Counted from the stretch's first letter, positions 1 to 9,134 are shown. The stretch is DNA of 64,000 bases from Marinobacter salsuginis (GCF_009617755.1 NZ_BGZH01000001.1:434001-498000), one strand, 5' to 3'. Notes: generated by a model not told the origin, from the letters alone. A program made the numbers and translations.

Positions 1-70
1 GGTAATCCTGCCGCGTTGAGCGACTGCGCTCAATAATTCTCTGGGTAACCTTGTCTACGGTCGGGTGCAT
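1..70 (-). CDS. edd: 6-phosphogluconate dehydratase, N-terminus only
   Basis: Only the first 23 codons lie in the window; the gene runs off the left edge. The readable start (MHPTVDKVTQRIIERSRSTR) matches the N-terminus of Edd, the [4Fe-4S] enzyme that dehydrates 6-phosphogluconate to KDPG in the Entner-Doudoroff pathway. I place the start at the ATG ending at 70 because a GGAG lies 6 bases upstream of it; an in-frame ATG at 82 is possible but has no ribosome site. It diverges from gap, and zwf, pgl and eda lie close by, which fits. Identification rests on about 20 residues plus context. Confidence 0.85.
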   Translation of the reverse strand, partial: MHPTVDKVTQRIIERSRSTRQDY

Positions 71-98
71 GGTGGGCTCCATTGCATAATCTATTAGA

Positions 99-224
99 GT
101 GGTCGTTTTTAGATGTAATTTTACTTTCTTTTTTTAGCATTACCACCGTTTAATCGTTCATTTATTCTTTTTTTGTTGTTATATTTACTACATTACTGAG
201 GTTAAACGAACAAAAAACGACCAC
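99..224. repeat. 12-bp perfect inverted repeat flanking edd/gap promoter region
   Basis: GTGGTCGTTTTT at 99-110 is repeated exactly in inverted orientation at 213-224. The arms lie 102 bp apart at the two ends of the AT-rich edd/gap spacer. As a result, both divergent transcripts would carry AAAAACGACCAC in their 5' leaders, just ahead of the edd and gap ribosome sites. The function is unknown. Confidence 0.7.
177..192 (-). promoter_or_regulatory. candidate HexR operator, edd/gap promoter
   Basis: Read on the minus strand this is TGTAGTAAATATAACA, a TGT/ACA-ended AT-rich imperfect palindrome resembling the published HexR motif (TGTARTWWW-type). Its first eight bases are identical to the candidate site at 6285-6301 near zwf/hexR. 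A weaker related stretch, TGTAATTTTAC, lies at 114-124. HexR is known to repress edd, gap and zwf and to release DNA when KDPG binds. The assignment is by motif and context only. Confidence 0.55.
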
Positions 225-239
225 CCAAGGAGTCAGACG

Positions 240-1244
240 ATGACAATCCGTATCGCAATCAACGGTTTTGGCCGCATCGGTCGCAATGTTCTCAGAGCAT
301 TGTATGAAAATAACTACCGGAGCCAGCTCCAGGTTGTTGCCATCAACGACCTTGGCGACGCCGAAACCAACGCTCATTTGCTCAAGTATGACAGCGTTCA
401 TGGCCGATTTAACGCCGACGTCAGTCACGACGCAGAATCCCTGACCGTTAAAGGGGACCGGATTGCCATTACCGCTCTCCGCAACCCCGAAGAACTGCCC
501 TGGAAAGACCACCGTGTTGATGTCGTTTTCGAGTGTACCGGCCTCTTCACCAAACGCGACAAGGCGGCTGCACACCTGACGGCCGGCGCCCGCAAGGTTA
601 TCATCTCGGCACCCAGCCCTGATGCGGATGCCATGGTGGTATACGGCGTTAACCACGGAACACTGACCGCCGACCACGACATCATCTCCAATGCGTCCTG
701 CACCACAAACTGCCTGGCTCCGGTGGTTGAAGCCCTGCACAAGACCATTGGTATCGAGAGTGGCCTGATGACCACCATCCACTCCTACACTAACGATCAG
801 AAGCTGAGCGACGTCTACCATTCCGACCTCTATCGGGCACGCTCAGCCACCCAGTCAATGATCCCAACCAAGACCGGCGCCGCTGCCGCCATTGGCAAGG
901 TCATTCCGGAGTTGGACGGCAAACTCGATGGCCTGGCCGTTCGCGTTCCCACCATCAATGTGTCACTGGTGGATTTCGGCTTCATTGCCAGCCGGGAGAC
1001 AACCGCAGAGGAAGTCAACGAAGCGGTTAAAGCGGCGGCCGAGCAGAACCCGGTTCTTGGCTATAATATCGAGAAGCTGGTCAGCGTGGACTTCAATCAC
1101 AACGCGCTCTCCAGCATCTTTGACGCCAACCACACCCGCGTTCTGGGCCGTCACGTAAAAGTCATGGCCTGGTACGATAATGAATGGGGGTTCTCGAACC
1201 GCATGCTGGATAATGCACTCGCCCTGATCAAGGCCGGCCAGTAA
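240..1244 (+). CDS. gap: glyceraldehyde-3-phosphate dehydrogenase, type I
   Basis: A 334-residue GAPDH that oxidises glyceraldehyde-3-phosphate to 1,3-bisphosphoglycerate with NAD(P)+ in the cytoplasm. The Rossmann start [10 protein letters not shown] (residues 7-16) and the active-site SNASCTTNC with catalytic Cys154 are present, and the general-base His181 follows in TTIHSYT. The length is normal for the family. An AAGGAG lies 7 bases before the ATG. It diverges from edd across an AT-rich spacer with a HexR-like site, and pyk follows in the same direction 68 bases later. It is therefore probably the glycolytic, HexR-controlled copy serving the Entner-Doudoroff lower arm. Confidence 0.97.
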   Translation: MTIRIAINGFGRIGRNVLRALYENNYRSQLQVVAINDLGDAETNAHLLKYDSVHGRFNADVSHDAESLTVKGDRIAITALRNPEELPWKDHRVDVVFECTGLFTKRDKAAAHLTAGARKVIISAPSPDADAMVVYGVNHGTLTADHDIISNASCTTNCLAPVVEALHKTIGIESGLMTTIHSYTNDQKLSDVYHSDLYRARSATQSMIPTKTGAAAAIGKVIPELDGKLDGLAVRVPTINVSLVDFGFIASRETTAEEVNEAVKAAAEQNPVLGYNIEKLVSVDFNHNALSSIFDANHTRVLGRHVKVMAWYDNEWGFSNRMLDNALALIKAGQ

Positions 1245-1312
1245 AACTGGCCGGCCCAGCTGATTCCGCTACCCTGCTCGAGACCATTTTGAAGAACCAA
1301 AGGACACAAACC

Positions 1313-2761
1313 ATGCTCAGGCGTACCAAGATCGTCGCCACCCTCGGCCCCGCCACTGACTCGCCGGAATCCCTCGCAGCTATAATTGCCGCCGGAGTAG
1401 ACGTTACCCGACTGAACTTTTCCCACGGCAGCGCCGAGGAGCACATCGGACGAGCCCGCCGTGTCCGCGAAGCGGCTGCAGCCCAGGGCCGGTTCGTCGC
1501 GCTGCTCGCCGATCTGCAGGGCCCCAAGCTTCGCATCGCCCGCTTTGCGGAGAACAAGGTCACCCTTCAGGCCGGCCAGACGTTTATCCTCGATGCTGCC
1601 ATGGACAAGGAGGCCGGTACCGAAGAAAGAGTCGGGATCGATTACGAGCAACTGATCGAAGATGTGGAACCGGGCGACATCCTGGTTCTCGATGACGGCC
1701 GCATAGAGATGGAAGTTCAGTCGGTGAGCGACCATAGCATCACCTCGACGGTTCTGATTGGCGGCCCGCTCTCCAATAACAAAGGCCTGAACAAGCGTGG
1801 CGGCGGCTTGTCCGCTGAAGCACTGACGGAAAAGGACAAGCAGGACATCGTCACAGCCGCCAAACTCGGTGCCGATTACGTGGCGGTTTCTTTTGTTCGC
1901 ACCGCCGAGGATATGCACATCGCCCGGCGGCTGCTGAAGGAAGCCGGCTCTGACGCCGGCCTGGTGGCGAAAATCGAACGGGCAGAGCTTGCCGACGATG
2001 TGGAAGCCCTGGACGCGGTCATCGAAGCCTCCGATGCCGTGATGGTTGCCCGCGGCGACCTGGCCGTGGAAATCGGAGACGCACAGCTGGTTGGCGTCCA
2101 GAAGCACATCATCTCCCGCGCCCGGGTTCTTAACCGCGCGGTGATTACGGCCACGCAGATGATGGAGTCGATGATCACCAGCCCGATGCCAACACGAGCC
2201 GAAGTCTCAGACGTTGCCAACGCGGTGATGGACTACACCGACGCGGTGATGCTCTCTGCCGAGACCGCGGTGGGTGATTATCCGAAGGAAGCCGTGGAAG
2301 CCATGGTGCGCATCTGCCTTGGTGCCGAGAAGCATCCATCGATGCATCAGTCCAAGCACCGGATTCACGAGAGCATGGAAGCGGTGGACGAGGCCATCGC
2401 GCTTTCGGCCATGTACGCCGCCAACCACCTTGAGGGTGTCTCGGCCATCATCTGCATGACCGAAACCGGCGCCACACCGAGGTTGATGTCACGCATAAAG
2501 TCGAGCCTGCCAATCTTTGCGTTTTCGCGCCATCACTCCACGCAGCATCGGGTCGTTTTGTTCCGGGGCGTTCAGACGGTGCCTTTCGATTCTGCCAAGA
2601 TCCCGAACGAGCGGACGAATGCGTTGGCCGTGTCGGAGCTGGTAAATCGCGGGGCAGTCAAGGATGGTGATCTGGTGGTGATTACCAAGGGTGATTATGT
2701 GAATGCTCAGGGTGGGACCAATACCATGAAGATTGTCCGGGTTGGTTCTGACATTCGCTGA
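1313..2761 (+). CDS. pyk: pyruvate kinase
   Basis: A 482-residue pyruvate kinase that converts phosphoenolpyruvate and ADP to pyruvate and ATP. It opens with [15 protein letters not shown] and carries the family active-site stretch [21 protein letters not shown] and the metal/substrate segment [13 protein letters not shown], followed by [11 protein letters not shown]. The length is that of a one-chain bacterial enzyme (A-barrel, inserted B-domain, C-domain). The ATG at 1313 has AAAGGA 8 bases upstream; an upstream in-frame TTG at 1289 has no ribosome site and adds residues absent from the family. It is probably cotranscribed with gap. It converges with eda over a repeat-filled gap. Confidence 0.97.
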   Translation: MLRRTKIVATLGPATDSPESLAAIIAAGVDVTRLNFSHGSAEEHIGRARRVREAAAAQGRFVALLADLQGPKLRIARFAENKVTLQAGQTFILDAAMDKEAGTEERVGIDYEQLIEDVEPGDILVLDDGRIEMEVQSVSDHSITSTVLIGGPLSNNKGLNKRGGGLSAEALTEKDKQDIVTAAKLGADYVAVSFVRTAEDMHIARRLLKEAGSDAGLVAKIERAELADDVEALDAVIEASDAVMVARGDLAVEIGDAQLVGVQKHIISRARVLNRAVITATQMMESMITSPMPTRAEVSDVANAVMDYTDAVMLSAETAVGDYPKEAVEAMVRICLGAEKHPSMHQSKHRIHESMEAVDEAIALSAMYAANHLEGVSAIICMTETGATPRLMSRIKSSLPIFAFSRHHSTQHRVVLFRGVQTVPFDSAKIPNERTNALAVSELVNRGAVKDGDLVVITKGDYVNAQGGTNTMKIVRVGSDIR

Positions 2762-2831
2762 TTTTTACTTCCTGATTAGCCCGCTGTCGTCGGTGCACGA
2801 CCTTGTAGCCTGAGAGTCTTGTGCCGGCGGC

Positions 2832-2931
2832 AGTGGGGCTCCCCTTTCCAAAAAACGCTACGAGCACATCCATGTGCGCTTGGCTGTGGCCATCCTTGGC
2901 CACAGACATTTTTGGAAAGGGGAGCCCCACT
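2832..2931. repeat. palindromic element A (long hairpin)
   Basis: Perfect 23-bp inverted arms at 2832-2854 and 2909-2931 enclose a 54-base loop. Inside the loop is a second perfect 8-bp stem, CTGTGGCC/GGCCACAG with loop ATCCTT (2884-2905). The loop shares CGCTACGAGCAC, CATGTGCGCTTGGC and GACAT with element B at 3147-3325 (opposite strand). The outer and inner stems differ in sequence between the two copies but stay fully paired. No coding potential is evident. Confidence 0.85.
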
Positions 2932-3001
2932 CCCTCCTTCAAAGCTTTCAGTTATCTCTGCGTGACAGTTTTTCGATTGCTACGAATGTCATTGTAGTCA
3001 T

Positions 3002-3101
3002 GTAGGTCGGATTAGCCGTGGGCGTAATCCGACAAACAGTCTTTAAACCGGGAAACCCACGACGAGTCCGTCGGATTACGCCTGCGGCTAATCCGACCTA
3101 C
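3002..3101. repeat. REP-like nested palindrome (BIME-like pair)
   Basis: Two 32-base arms at 3002-3033 and 3070-3101 are inverted copies (30 of 32 bases match). Each arm is itself a short palindrome of the TCGGATTA...TAATCCGA type. This is the layout of paired REP sequences in an intergenic mosaic element. A shorter relative (GGATTACGGC...GCCTAATCC) lies at 23267-23290. It sits between convergent pyk and eda. Confidence 0.8.
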
Positions 3102-3146
3102 GAAATCACGGTGACTAATGGCGTTATCGGAAAGTTTGACAAGCGC

Positions 3147-3325
3147 TTTGGGGCAGGGCTTCCGGGAATGTCGCTGGCCAGGGACGGCCAGCGCCAAGCG
3201 CACATGGGTGAGGCGGAGCGTTTATGAAGCGAAGCTTCATGCGACAGACGAACGACAGCAATCTGTGATTGCTGGCTGGACCCCGAAGGGGTGCTCGTAG
3301 CGTTTCCCGGAAGCCCTGCCCCAAA
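3147..3325. repeat. palindromic element B (long hairpin with longer loop)
   Basis: Perfect 22-bp inverted arms lie at 3147-3168 and 3304-3325. The inner stem CGCTGGCC/GGCCAGCG with a 6-base loop spans 3172-3193. It is the same design as element A, on the other strand, with about 80 extra bases between the shared CATGTGCGCTTGGC and CGCTACGAGCAC blocks. The small open frames that cross it (for example 3098-3340) are by-products of the repeat rather than genes. Confidence 0.85.
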
Positions 3326-3370
3326 ATGCGCCCACTCCAAAACTTCCAGTCTGGGAAACCAAGTCGGAAA

Positions 3371-4018
3371 TTAGAGATCAGCAAGACTCCCACGCGCAAT
3401 CTCGGTAATCTGTGCCCAGTCCTTGGCCGCCACCACATCCGCAGGGGTCAACCAGGTGCCGCCAACGGCCTGGACGTTGCCGAGAGCCAGGTAGTCGGCT
3501 GCGGTGTTTCGGCGGATGCCGCCGGTTGGACAGAAAGTGACATCCGGGAAGGGGCCGCTGAAGGCTTTTAGGGCCGGGATGCCGCCGGCGACTTCGGCAG
3601 GGAAGAATTTGAATTCGCGGTAGCCGAGGTTATAGCCCACCATCATCTCGGAGATGGTAGCGATGCCGGGCAACAGCGGGGCTTCGGAGGTCACGCCGAA
3701 TTCCAGGATGGCTTCGGTTACGCCCGGGGTGATCACGAACTGGGCGCCAGCGGCTTCAACCTGCCGATACTGGGCAATGCTGGTCACGGTACCTGCGCCC
3801 ACCCAGGCGTCCGGGATGGCTTTGCGGACTTCTTCGATGGCTTTGAGGCCGTGTTCGGTGCGCAGGGTGATTTCCAGGACGTTGATGCCGCCATCAACCA
3901 GTGCCTGACAAAGCGGCACGGCGTCTTCGAGCTCTTGGATAGCGATAACTGGCACCAGGGGTGAGGATTGCAGTACTGCCCTGACGCGCTCGCGATGGTA
4001 GTCGGAAAGTTGATTCAT
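3371..4018 (-). CDS. eda: KHG/KDPG aldolase
   Basis: A 215-residue class I aldolase that splits 2-keto-3-deoxy-6-phosphogluconate into pyruvate and glyceraldehyde-3-phosphate, the last Entner-Doudoroff step. The Schiff-base lysine is in REFKFFPAE (Lys137). The catalytic glutamate region LEITLRT lies at 48-54 (Glu49, Arg53), and the phosphate-binding FCPTGGI motif follows. The ATG at 4018 has GGAG 6 bases upstream; a second ATG at 4030 overlaps that ribosome site, and the longer open frame upstream is not coding. It follows pgl by 29 bases and is the third gene of the zwf-pgl-eda operon. Confidence 0.97.
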   Translation of the reverse strand: MNQLSDYHRERVRAVLQSSPLVPVIAIQELEDAVPLCQALVDGGINVLEITLRTEHGLKAIEEVRKAIPDAWVGAGTVTSIAQYRQVEAAGAQFVITPGVTEAILEFGVTSEAPLLPGIATISEMMVGYNLGYREFKFFPAEVAGGIPALKAFSGPFPDVTFCPTGGIRRNTAADYLALGNVQAVGGTWLTPADVVAAKDWAQITEIARGSLADL

Positions 4019-4047
4019 GGTTTTCTCCATAACAAAGGTCGGGCGTT

Positions 4048-4767
4048 TCAGGGGCTCCAGAACAGCTGGAGGCCAGGCTTGAGGAAAGCTCTGATGGGCA
4101 TTTCGAGAACCTCGTCCGGTTCTGACAGGGCACGCTCCAGTGTCTGCAGCTTGTCCTCGCCCTTCAGATGCAATGCCTTGAAGCGGGCATCTCTCAGGGG
4201 CGGCCAGGTAAGGGTGATGCGCTTTTGGGGTTGCGACGCGGGCGTAGCAGCGGCAACGATGTCCTGACACTCGGGATCCATGGCACTCTTCAGCTCCGGT
4301 GCATCCGGGAACAGCGACGCCGTGTGGCCGTCGTTGCCCATGCCGAGAATCAGTACGTCGATGGGCAGGGCCAGATCCGCCAGCTCGGCCTTGACCCGTT
4401 CCAGGCCTTCGGCAGGTGTGGCACCGGGCTGTTTGAGCGACAGGAATCGGGCCGACGCCGCCTGGTTCTGCAGCAGATTCTCCCGAACAAGACGGGTGTT
4501 GCTGGCGTCATCGCTTTCGTCCACCCAACGCTCATCCGCCAGCAGGACGTCTACCCTGCCCCATTCCAGATTCTTGCTGGAAAGCGCCTTGAAAAATGGC
4601 AGCGGCGTGGAGCCGCCGGATAACACCAGGCTCGCCCTGGGCGCTTCTCTCAGGCGGGCAGCCAGAAACTCTGCAACCGCATCCGCAAGATTCAGGGCCA
4701 CAGCCTCAGGCGTTTCACCTGAACAGTCGCGAACACCCTGGGGCAAGCGCAGATCAGACATCTTCAT
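4048..4767 (-). CDS. pgl: 6-phosphogluconolactonase
   Basis: A 239-residue DevB-type lactonase (glucosamine-6-phosphate isomerase fold) that hydrolyses 6-phosphogluconolactone between Zwf and Edd. It shows [16 protein letters not shown], the DERWV box ([16 protein letters not shown]) and the [14 protein letters not shown] motif. The ATG at 4767 has GGGAG about 8 bases upstream; ATGs at 4761 and 4782 are alternatives. Its 5' end overlaps the end of zwf by 14 bases, which suggests translational coupling. It is the middle gene of zwf-pgl-eda. Confidence 0.95.
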   Translation of the reverse strand: MKMSDLRLPQGVRDCSGETPEAVALNLADAVAEFLAARLREAPRASLVLSGGSTPLPFFKALSSKNLEWGRVDVLLADERWVDESDDASNTRLVRENLLQNQAASARFLSLKQPGATPAEGLERVKAELADLALPIDVLILGMGNDGHTASLFPDAPELKSAMDPECQDIVAAATPASQPQKRITLTWPPLRDARFKALHLKGEDKLQTLERALSEPDEVLEMPIRAFLKPGLQLFWSP

Positions 4768-6229
4768 ACCAGCTTCTCCCATCCCGGGTGATCATGGCGA
4801 TGGAGGCAACCGGCCCCCAGGTTCCAGCGGCATAACGCTTGGGCGGTTCGCCGCTGTCTTTCCAGTTCTGGATAACCTGGTCTACCCAGCGCCAGGCGAA
4901 CTCCACCTCGTCACGGCGGACAAAGAGGTACTGGTTGCCTTTCATCACCTCCCATAGCAGACGCTCGTAGGCGTCGGGTATCCGGTCGGTGGCAAAGGTC
5001 TCCGAGAATGTCAGCTCCAGCGGGCCCTGGCGCAGGCGCATGCCTTTGTCCAGCCCCTGGTCTTTGGTGAGGATCTTCAGAGCCATCCCCTCATCGGGCT
5101 GCAGTCGGATGATCAGCTTGTTGTTGGCCAGATGCTTCTGGTCGGGATCAAAGATGTAGTGCGGTGCCGGCTTGAAGTGGATGATTATCTGAGACAGCTT
5201 CTCCGGCAGGCGTTTGCCCGTGCGGATGTAAAAGGGCACGCCGGACCAACGCCAGTTATCGATTTCGGCTTTCAGGGCAACAAAGGTTTCAGTAGCGCTG
5301 CCCTTGTTCGCCCCTTCCTCTTCCAGATAGCCGGGCACAGGTTTGCCATTGCTGGTGCCGGCGGTGTACTGCCCGCGGACCACATAGCTGTCCATCATGT
5401 CTGGCGTTATCTGCTTCAATGCCTTGAGGACTTTCACCTTTTCATCGCGAATGCTGTCGGCGGACAGGTCTGAAGGCGGATCCATGGCAATCAGGCACAG
5501 CAGCTGCAACAGATGGTTCTGGATCATGTCGCGAATCTGGCCAGCCTTGTCAAAGTAACCCCACCGGCCCTCGATGCCCACGCTCTCGGCCACCGTGATT
5601 TCCACATGGGATATATGATTCTGGTCCCATTGCGAGGCAAACAGATTGTTGGCAAATCGCAGGGCGATCAGGTTTTGGACGGTTTCCTTGCCCAGGTAAT
5701 GATCAATCCGGAACAGCTGATTCTCGTTATAGACCTCGCCCAGCTCATCGTTGATCACCTTTGAGGACTCCAGGTCGTGGCCGATCGGCTTCTCTACCAC
5801 CACCCTGGTCTTCTCGGTACAGCAACTGGCGGAGCGCAAGTTTCGGGCTATAACACCATACATGGACGGCGGGGTGGCCATGTATACGATGAGCTCATTG
5901 TTGGCGTCATCCCGCCAATCGTTGAGCACACCAAAGGCCTCCGGTTCGTTAAAATCCAGAATCTGGTAATCAACCCGTTTCAGAAAAGACTTGGCCAGTT
6001 CACCGTCGAACTCCTCCGGCTTTACATGCTGCTTCAGCTTGTCAAACAACTGCTGGCGCACGGTCTCGGTATCCGCCTCTGTGCGGGCAATGGCCAGCAC
6101 CCGGCTACCGTCGGCCAGGAGGTTGGCTCGCTCCAGCTGGTACAGCGCCGGAAACAGTTTTCGCTGGGCTAGGTCCCCCAACGCTCCGAATAGCATGAGG
6201 TCACAACGGGTATTGATCTTGTTGACCAT
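4754..6229 (-). CDS. zwf: glucose-6-phosphate 1-dehydrogenase
   Basis: A 491-residue enzyme that oxidises glucose-6-phosphate with NAD(P)+ to 6-phosphogluconolactone. It has the dinucleotide-binding start [17 protein letters not shown] (residues 13-29), [10 protein letters not shown] (143-152) and the signature RIDHYLGKE (174-182) with the substrate lysine and catalytic His177. The length is typical. An AAGGA stands 6 bases before the ATG. It is first in the zwf-pgl-eda operon and diverges from hexR across a 211-bp spacer holding two HexR-like sites, so repression by HexR is likely. Confidence 0.98.
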   Translation of the reverse strand: MVNKINTRCDLMLFGALGDLAQRKLFPALYQLERANLLADGSRVLAIARTEADTETVRQQLFDKLKQHVKPEEFDGELAKSFLKRVDYQILDFNEPEAFGVLNDWRDDANNELIVYMATPPSMYGVIARNLRSASCCTEKTRVVVEKPIGHDLESSKVINDELGEVYNENQLFRIDHYLGKETVQNLIALRFANNLFASQWDQNHISHVEITVAESVGIEGRWGYFDKAGQIRDMIQNHLLQLLCLIAMDPPSDLSADSIRDEKVKVLKALKQITPDMMDSYVVRGQYTAGTSNGKPVPGYLEEEGANKGSATETFVALKAEIDNWRWSGVPFYIRTGKRLPEKLSQIIIHFKPAPHYIFDPDQKHLANNKLIIRLQPDEGMALKILTKDQGLDKGMRLRQGPLELTFSETFATDRIPDAYERLLWEVMKGNQYLFVRRDEVEFAWRWVDQVIQNWKDSGEPPKRYAAGTWGPVASIAMITRDGRSWYEDV

Positions 6230-6284
6230 TGGTTCCTTCTCTCTGGTGGGCAGTCCGTCGCAAAAACTCGACGACCGGACTCAA

Positions 6285-6301
6285 TGTAGTAATTTTAAAC
6301 A
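6285..6301 (+). promoter_or_regulatory. candidate HexR operator, zwf side
   Basis: TGTAGTAATTTTAAACA is a TGT...AA.TT...ACA imperfect palindrome placed 56 bases upstream of the zwf start codon. Its first eight bases equal those of the candidate edd/gap site. Its position would let HexR block the zwf promoter. Confidence 0.6.
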
Positions 6302-6348
6302 AATAATGACATTCAAAAATCAATATTCCAAGAAAAAACTGCTTTTCG

Positions 6349-6391
6349 TGATACTTTTACTACCCCAAAACCGGTAAAAAAGCGGTATAAT
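6349..6391 (+). promoter_or_regulatory. hexR promoter region with second HexR-like site
   Basis: A TATAAT hexamer lies at 6386-6391, about 50 bases before the hexR ATG. The stretch 6349-6364, read on the minus strand as GGTAGTAAAAGTATCA, resembles the other HexR sites and would lie over the -35 area. This suggests autorepression. No good -35 hexamer was found. Confidence 0.45.
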
Positions 6392-6440
6392 CACCGCGTT
6401 TTCAAGACACCGACCGCCCATGATTCAGGGAGTACCATTG

Positions 6441-7313
6441 ATGGCCGCGAACCAGGCGCACCGTGACGACAATCTGCTTGAGGACATCCAGTCCAGACTG
6501 GACAGCCTTAACAAATCCGAGCGCAAAGTGGCCGAGGCCATTCTCCGCGACCCCAGCGCGGCCACCCGTTACAGCATAGCTGCACTGGCCAGAGCCGCCG
6601 ATGTGAGCGAGCCAACGGTCAACCGCTTCTGCCGCGGTTTCTCTGCCACGGGCTTCCCGGATTTCAAAATCCGCCTCGCCCAGAGCATTGCCACCGGCAC
6701 CCCTTACATCGGCCAGAATGTGGAGCCGGATGACACCGTTGCCGAATTCGCCGACAAGATCATGCTCAGTACCATTGCCAGCCTGGACAAAGCCCGGCAG
6801 GCGCTCGACCCGAAAGCCCTGGCCACCGCGATCGATTACCTGATCCAGGCCAAGCAGATCAATTTCTTTGGCATGGGCGGATCTGCGGCTGTAGCCATGG
6901 ACGCTCAGCACAAGTTTTTCCGCTTCAATATCCCGGTCATGTCTTACGACGACGCCTTGATGCAACGTATGGTTGCGGCCGGCGCCAACGTCGGTGACGT
7001 GATCGTCCTTATTTCCTATACAGGCCGCACCCGGGAAACTGTCGATATCGCGCAACTGGCGCGGGCAAACGGCGCCACTGTGATTGGCATCACTAACCCC
7101 GACTCACCCCTGGCGGAAAGCTGCACGGTGGTACTGGGCGTGACCGCTCCGGAGGACACCGAGGTCTACATGCCAATGTCTTCACGCATCATTCACCTCA
7201 GCGTTATCGACATCCTGGCAACCGGTGTAACCCTCAAACGCGGCGCGGATTTCCTCGGGCACCTCAAAAAGATCAAGGAAAGCCTCAAACCAACACGCTT
7301 TCCGCCGAGCTGA
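6441..7313 (+). CDS. hexR: HexR, RpiR-family regulator of central carbon metabolism
   Basis: A 290-residue RpiR-type repressor. The N-terminal HTH (about residues 10-80; [36 protein letters not shown]) is followed by a SIS sugar-phosphate domain (about 125-250) with [18 protein letters not shown] and [14 protein letters not shown]. Family members bind KDPG and repress zwf, edd, eda and gap. The start at 6441 is chosen because GGGAG lies 8 bases upstream; an ATG at 6420 has no ribosome site. It diverges from zwf, with HexR-like sites between, which supports the name. Confidence 0.95.
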   Translation: MAANQAHRDDNLLEDIQSRLDSLNKSERKVAEAILRDPSAATRYSIAALARAADVSEPTVNRFCRGFSATGFPDFKIRLAQSIATGTPYIGQNVEPDDTVAEFADKIMLSTIASLDKARQALDPKALATAIDYLIQAKQINFFGMGGSAAVAMDAQHKFFRFNIPVMSYDDALMQRMVAAGANVGDVIVLISYTGRTRETVDIAQLARANGATVIGITNPDSPLAESCTVVLGVTAPEDTEVYMPMSSRIIHLSVIDILATGVTLKRGADFLGHLKKIKESLKPTRFPPS

Positions 7314-7356
7314 ATACAACCAAAAGAAAGATAGCAAAGCGAACAACAGAGGGGCT

Positions 7357-7419
7357 CCTCCTCCTACGCCCCTCCTCCCCCTGAAAACTCACCCCCCAAA
7401 TTCTTCGGGGCGGATGATG
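7357..7419. promoter_or_regulatory. three candidate MalT boxes upstream of lamB
   Basis: The MalT box is GGGGA(T/G)GAGG. CCTCCTCCCC at 7371-7380 is an exact match on the minus strand. CCTCCTCCTA at 7357-7366 (minus) and GCGGATGATG at 7410-7419 (plus) match 8 of 10. Multiple boxes in mixed orientation upstream of lamB and pulA are typical of MalT promoters. The purine-rich composition could produce matches by chance, and no malT gene is in the window. Confidence 0.4.
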
Positions 7420-7588
7420 TACTACCGCCTAGGTTACAACACTATGAAATCCGGTTTCCCAATGTCTGATTGGCAGAAGCTGCAATCGCGGGAACCGGAA
7501 GCCTGATCCGGCCATTGCCAATCCAATCTCGGCATCCGGAGATTCCGCTTCCCTGACATTTAAAAAAGATAAAAAGCACAGGACACAG

Positions 7589-8917
7589 ATGATGCAAAAC
7601 AAAAAGCGCTTTACCGCAAACAAGCTTCCCCTGGCTGCCGCAATCACCGCCGCAGTCCTGGCAACGCCAGCCGTTGCTGTCGATTTCCATGGCTATGCCC
7701 GGGCCGGCGTGTCCACCAATATTGGCAGCGGTGGCGAGCAAACCTGTTTCGGCAGCGGTTCCACCGGCCACTACGTTGGACGTCTGGCCGATGAGTGCGA
7801 CACCTATTCTGAACTGTCACTGGGTGATGAACTCTTCAGCCAGGACGGCAAAACCTTCCGTTTTGATTCCATGCTGGCCTACAGTGCCAACCGCCAGGGC
7901 AACGACTACCAGGCCCTGAACGGCTTCAACAACATCAACAACGTGGATTTTGGTAACCAGGAAACCACGTCGAACAGTTCCGACCCCTACGGCGGTGGTG
8001 ATATTGCACTTCGCCAGCTCTATGTATCCGCCAATAACGTGATCGAATCACTGCCCGGGGCCACCCTGTGGGCCGGTAAGCGATTCTACAAGCGGAAGGA
8101 TATCCACCAGCTGGACCTGTTCTATGTCAGTAACGCCGGCTACGGTGCCGGTATCGAGAACATCACGGCGGGCTCCGGCCAACTCTCACTGGCCTACACC
8201 AATTCCGATACCAGCGACGGTGACAATTTTGTTCAGAACAACAAGGTCGACGTGCGCTATTCCTTCCCTCTGGCAGGCGGCAATAACCTGGAGCTGATCG
8301 GCATCTACGCCATGGCCGACCTCACAGACGCCCAGAAAGACGCCGGTATTAATGATGAGAACGGCTATTTCTTCACCGCCGAGTTCTCTTCCGGCGTGAT
8401 GGGCGGTTTCAACAAGTTCGCGGTTCAGTACGGCGCCGATTCCATGGGCTTTGCGCTGGCCGAGAATGCCAGTGGTGGCCGGGTGGACAACGGCAACGTG
8501 GCCGGCTACTTCGAATCCAGCTGGCGCGTACTCAACCATGGTGTAATCAAGCTTGGCAAAGGCTGGGATCTGGGCCATTCCGTGGTCTACGAGCAGGCCG
8601 AATCGCATGATCCTGCCGCCAAAGACGGCGAGCGTCTGAGCATTGTTGCCCGCCCGATCTACAACTGGTCGCCGGTGATGAGCACCGCAATCGAAGTGGG
8701 CTACAGCGACACCGACCGCCCCTGGTTCACCGAATCCCAGGACCTCGGTAAATTCGCGATCGCCCAGCAGTGGCAAGCTGGCCCCGGATACTGGGCGCGC
8801 CCGGTAATCCGTGCCTACGCCGCAACCTTCTTTGGTGACGAAGCCGAAGCAGCGCGCGGTGGTGAAGGTGTCGATGGAGATATCCAGATCGGCGCCCAGA
8901 TCGAAGCCTGGTGGTAA
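7589..8917 (+). CDS. lamB: maltoporin
   Basis: A 442-residue outer-membrane maltodextrin channel (18-strand porin, trimer). A signal peptide of about 30 residues ends ATPAVA before VDFHGYARAGVS, the usual LamB mature start. The chain ends with the aromatic outer-membrane signature IGAQIEAWW. The family segment PGATLWAGKRFYKRKDIHQLDLFYVSNAG is present. AGGA lies 5 bases before the first of two adjacent ATGs. A strong terminator follows, so lamB is likely its own transcript, separate from pulA. The MalT-box-like sequences upstream and pullulanase downstream indicate a maltodextrin role rather than another sugar. Confidence 0.95.
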   Translation: MMQNKKRFTANKLPLAAAITAAVLATPAVAVDFHGYARAGVSTNIGSGGEQTCFGSGSTGHYVGRLADECDTYSELSLGDELFSQDGKTFRFDSMLAYSANRQGNDYQALNGFNNINNVDFGNQETTSNSSDPYGGGDIALRQLYVSANNVIESLPGATLWAGKRFYKRKDIHQLDLFYVSNAGYGAGIENITAGSGQLSLAYTNSDTSDGDNFVQNNKVDVRYSFPLAGGNNLELIGIYAMADLTDAQKDAGINDENGYFFTAEFSSGVMGGFNKFAVQYGADSMGFALAENASGGRVDNGNVAGYFESSWRVLNHGVIKLGKGWDLGHSVVYEQAESHDPAAKDGERLSIVARPIYNWSPVMSTAIEVGYSDTDRPWFTESQDLGKFAIAQQWQAGPGYWARPVIRAYAATFFGDEAEAARGGEGVDGDIQIGAQIEAWW

Positions 8918-8952
8918 GGCTCTAAAACCCACACTCTCGTTGGACCTCCTCT

Positions 8953-8980
8953 GGGCCGGCTTTTGCCGGCCCCTTTTTTT
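8953..8980 (+). terminator. rho-independent terminator after lamB
   Basis: GGGCCGGC-TTTT-GCCGGCCC forms an 8-bp GC stem, followed after one C by seven T residues. Confidence 0.9.
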
Positions 8981-9134
8981 GTGTGCTGCCCCCTTTCTAC
9001 TACCCCGGCACTATTCCATCTACGCCCCGAAAAATTGCCCGCCGAAGGATGTCCTTCCGGCTTTATCACGCAACTATGAATCTGACCCGAAAGGGTTCTA
9101 AACCAAACAAAAACAATGGAAAAGGGGATTTCCC

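Noticed and set aside
3098..3340. Small open frames across the pyk/eda gap
   Set aside because: They coincide with the palindromic elements on both strands, and repeat-derived frames of this kind are not credible genes.
7418..7438. TGTA...TACA palindrome upstream of lamB as a HexR site
   Set aside because: The centre is GC-rich and the inner bases do not fit the three AT-rich HexR candidates.
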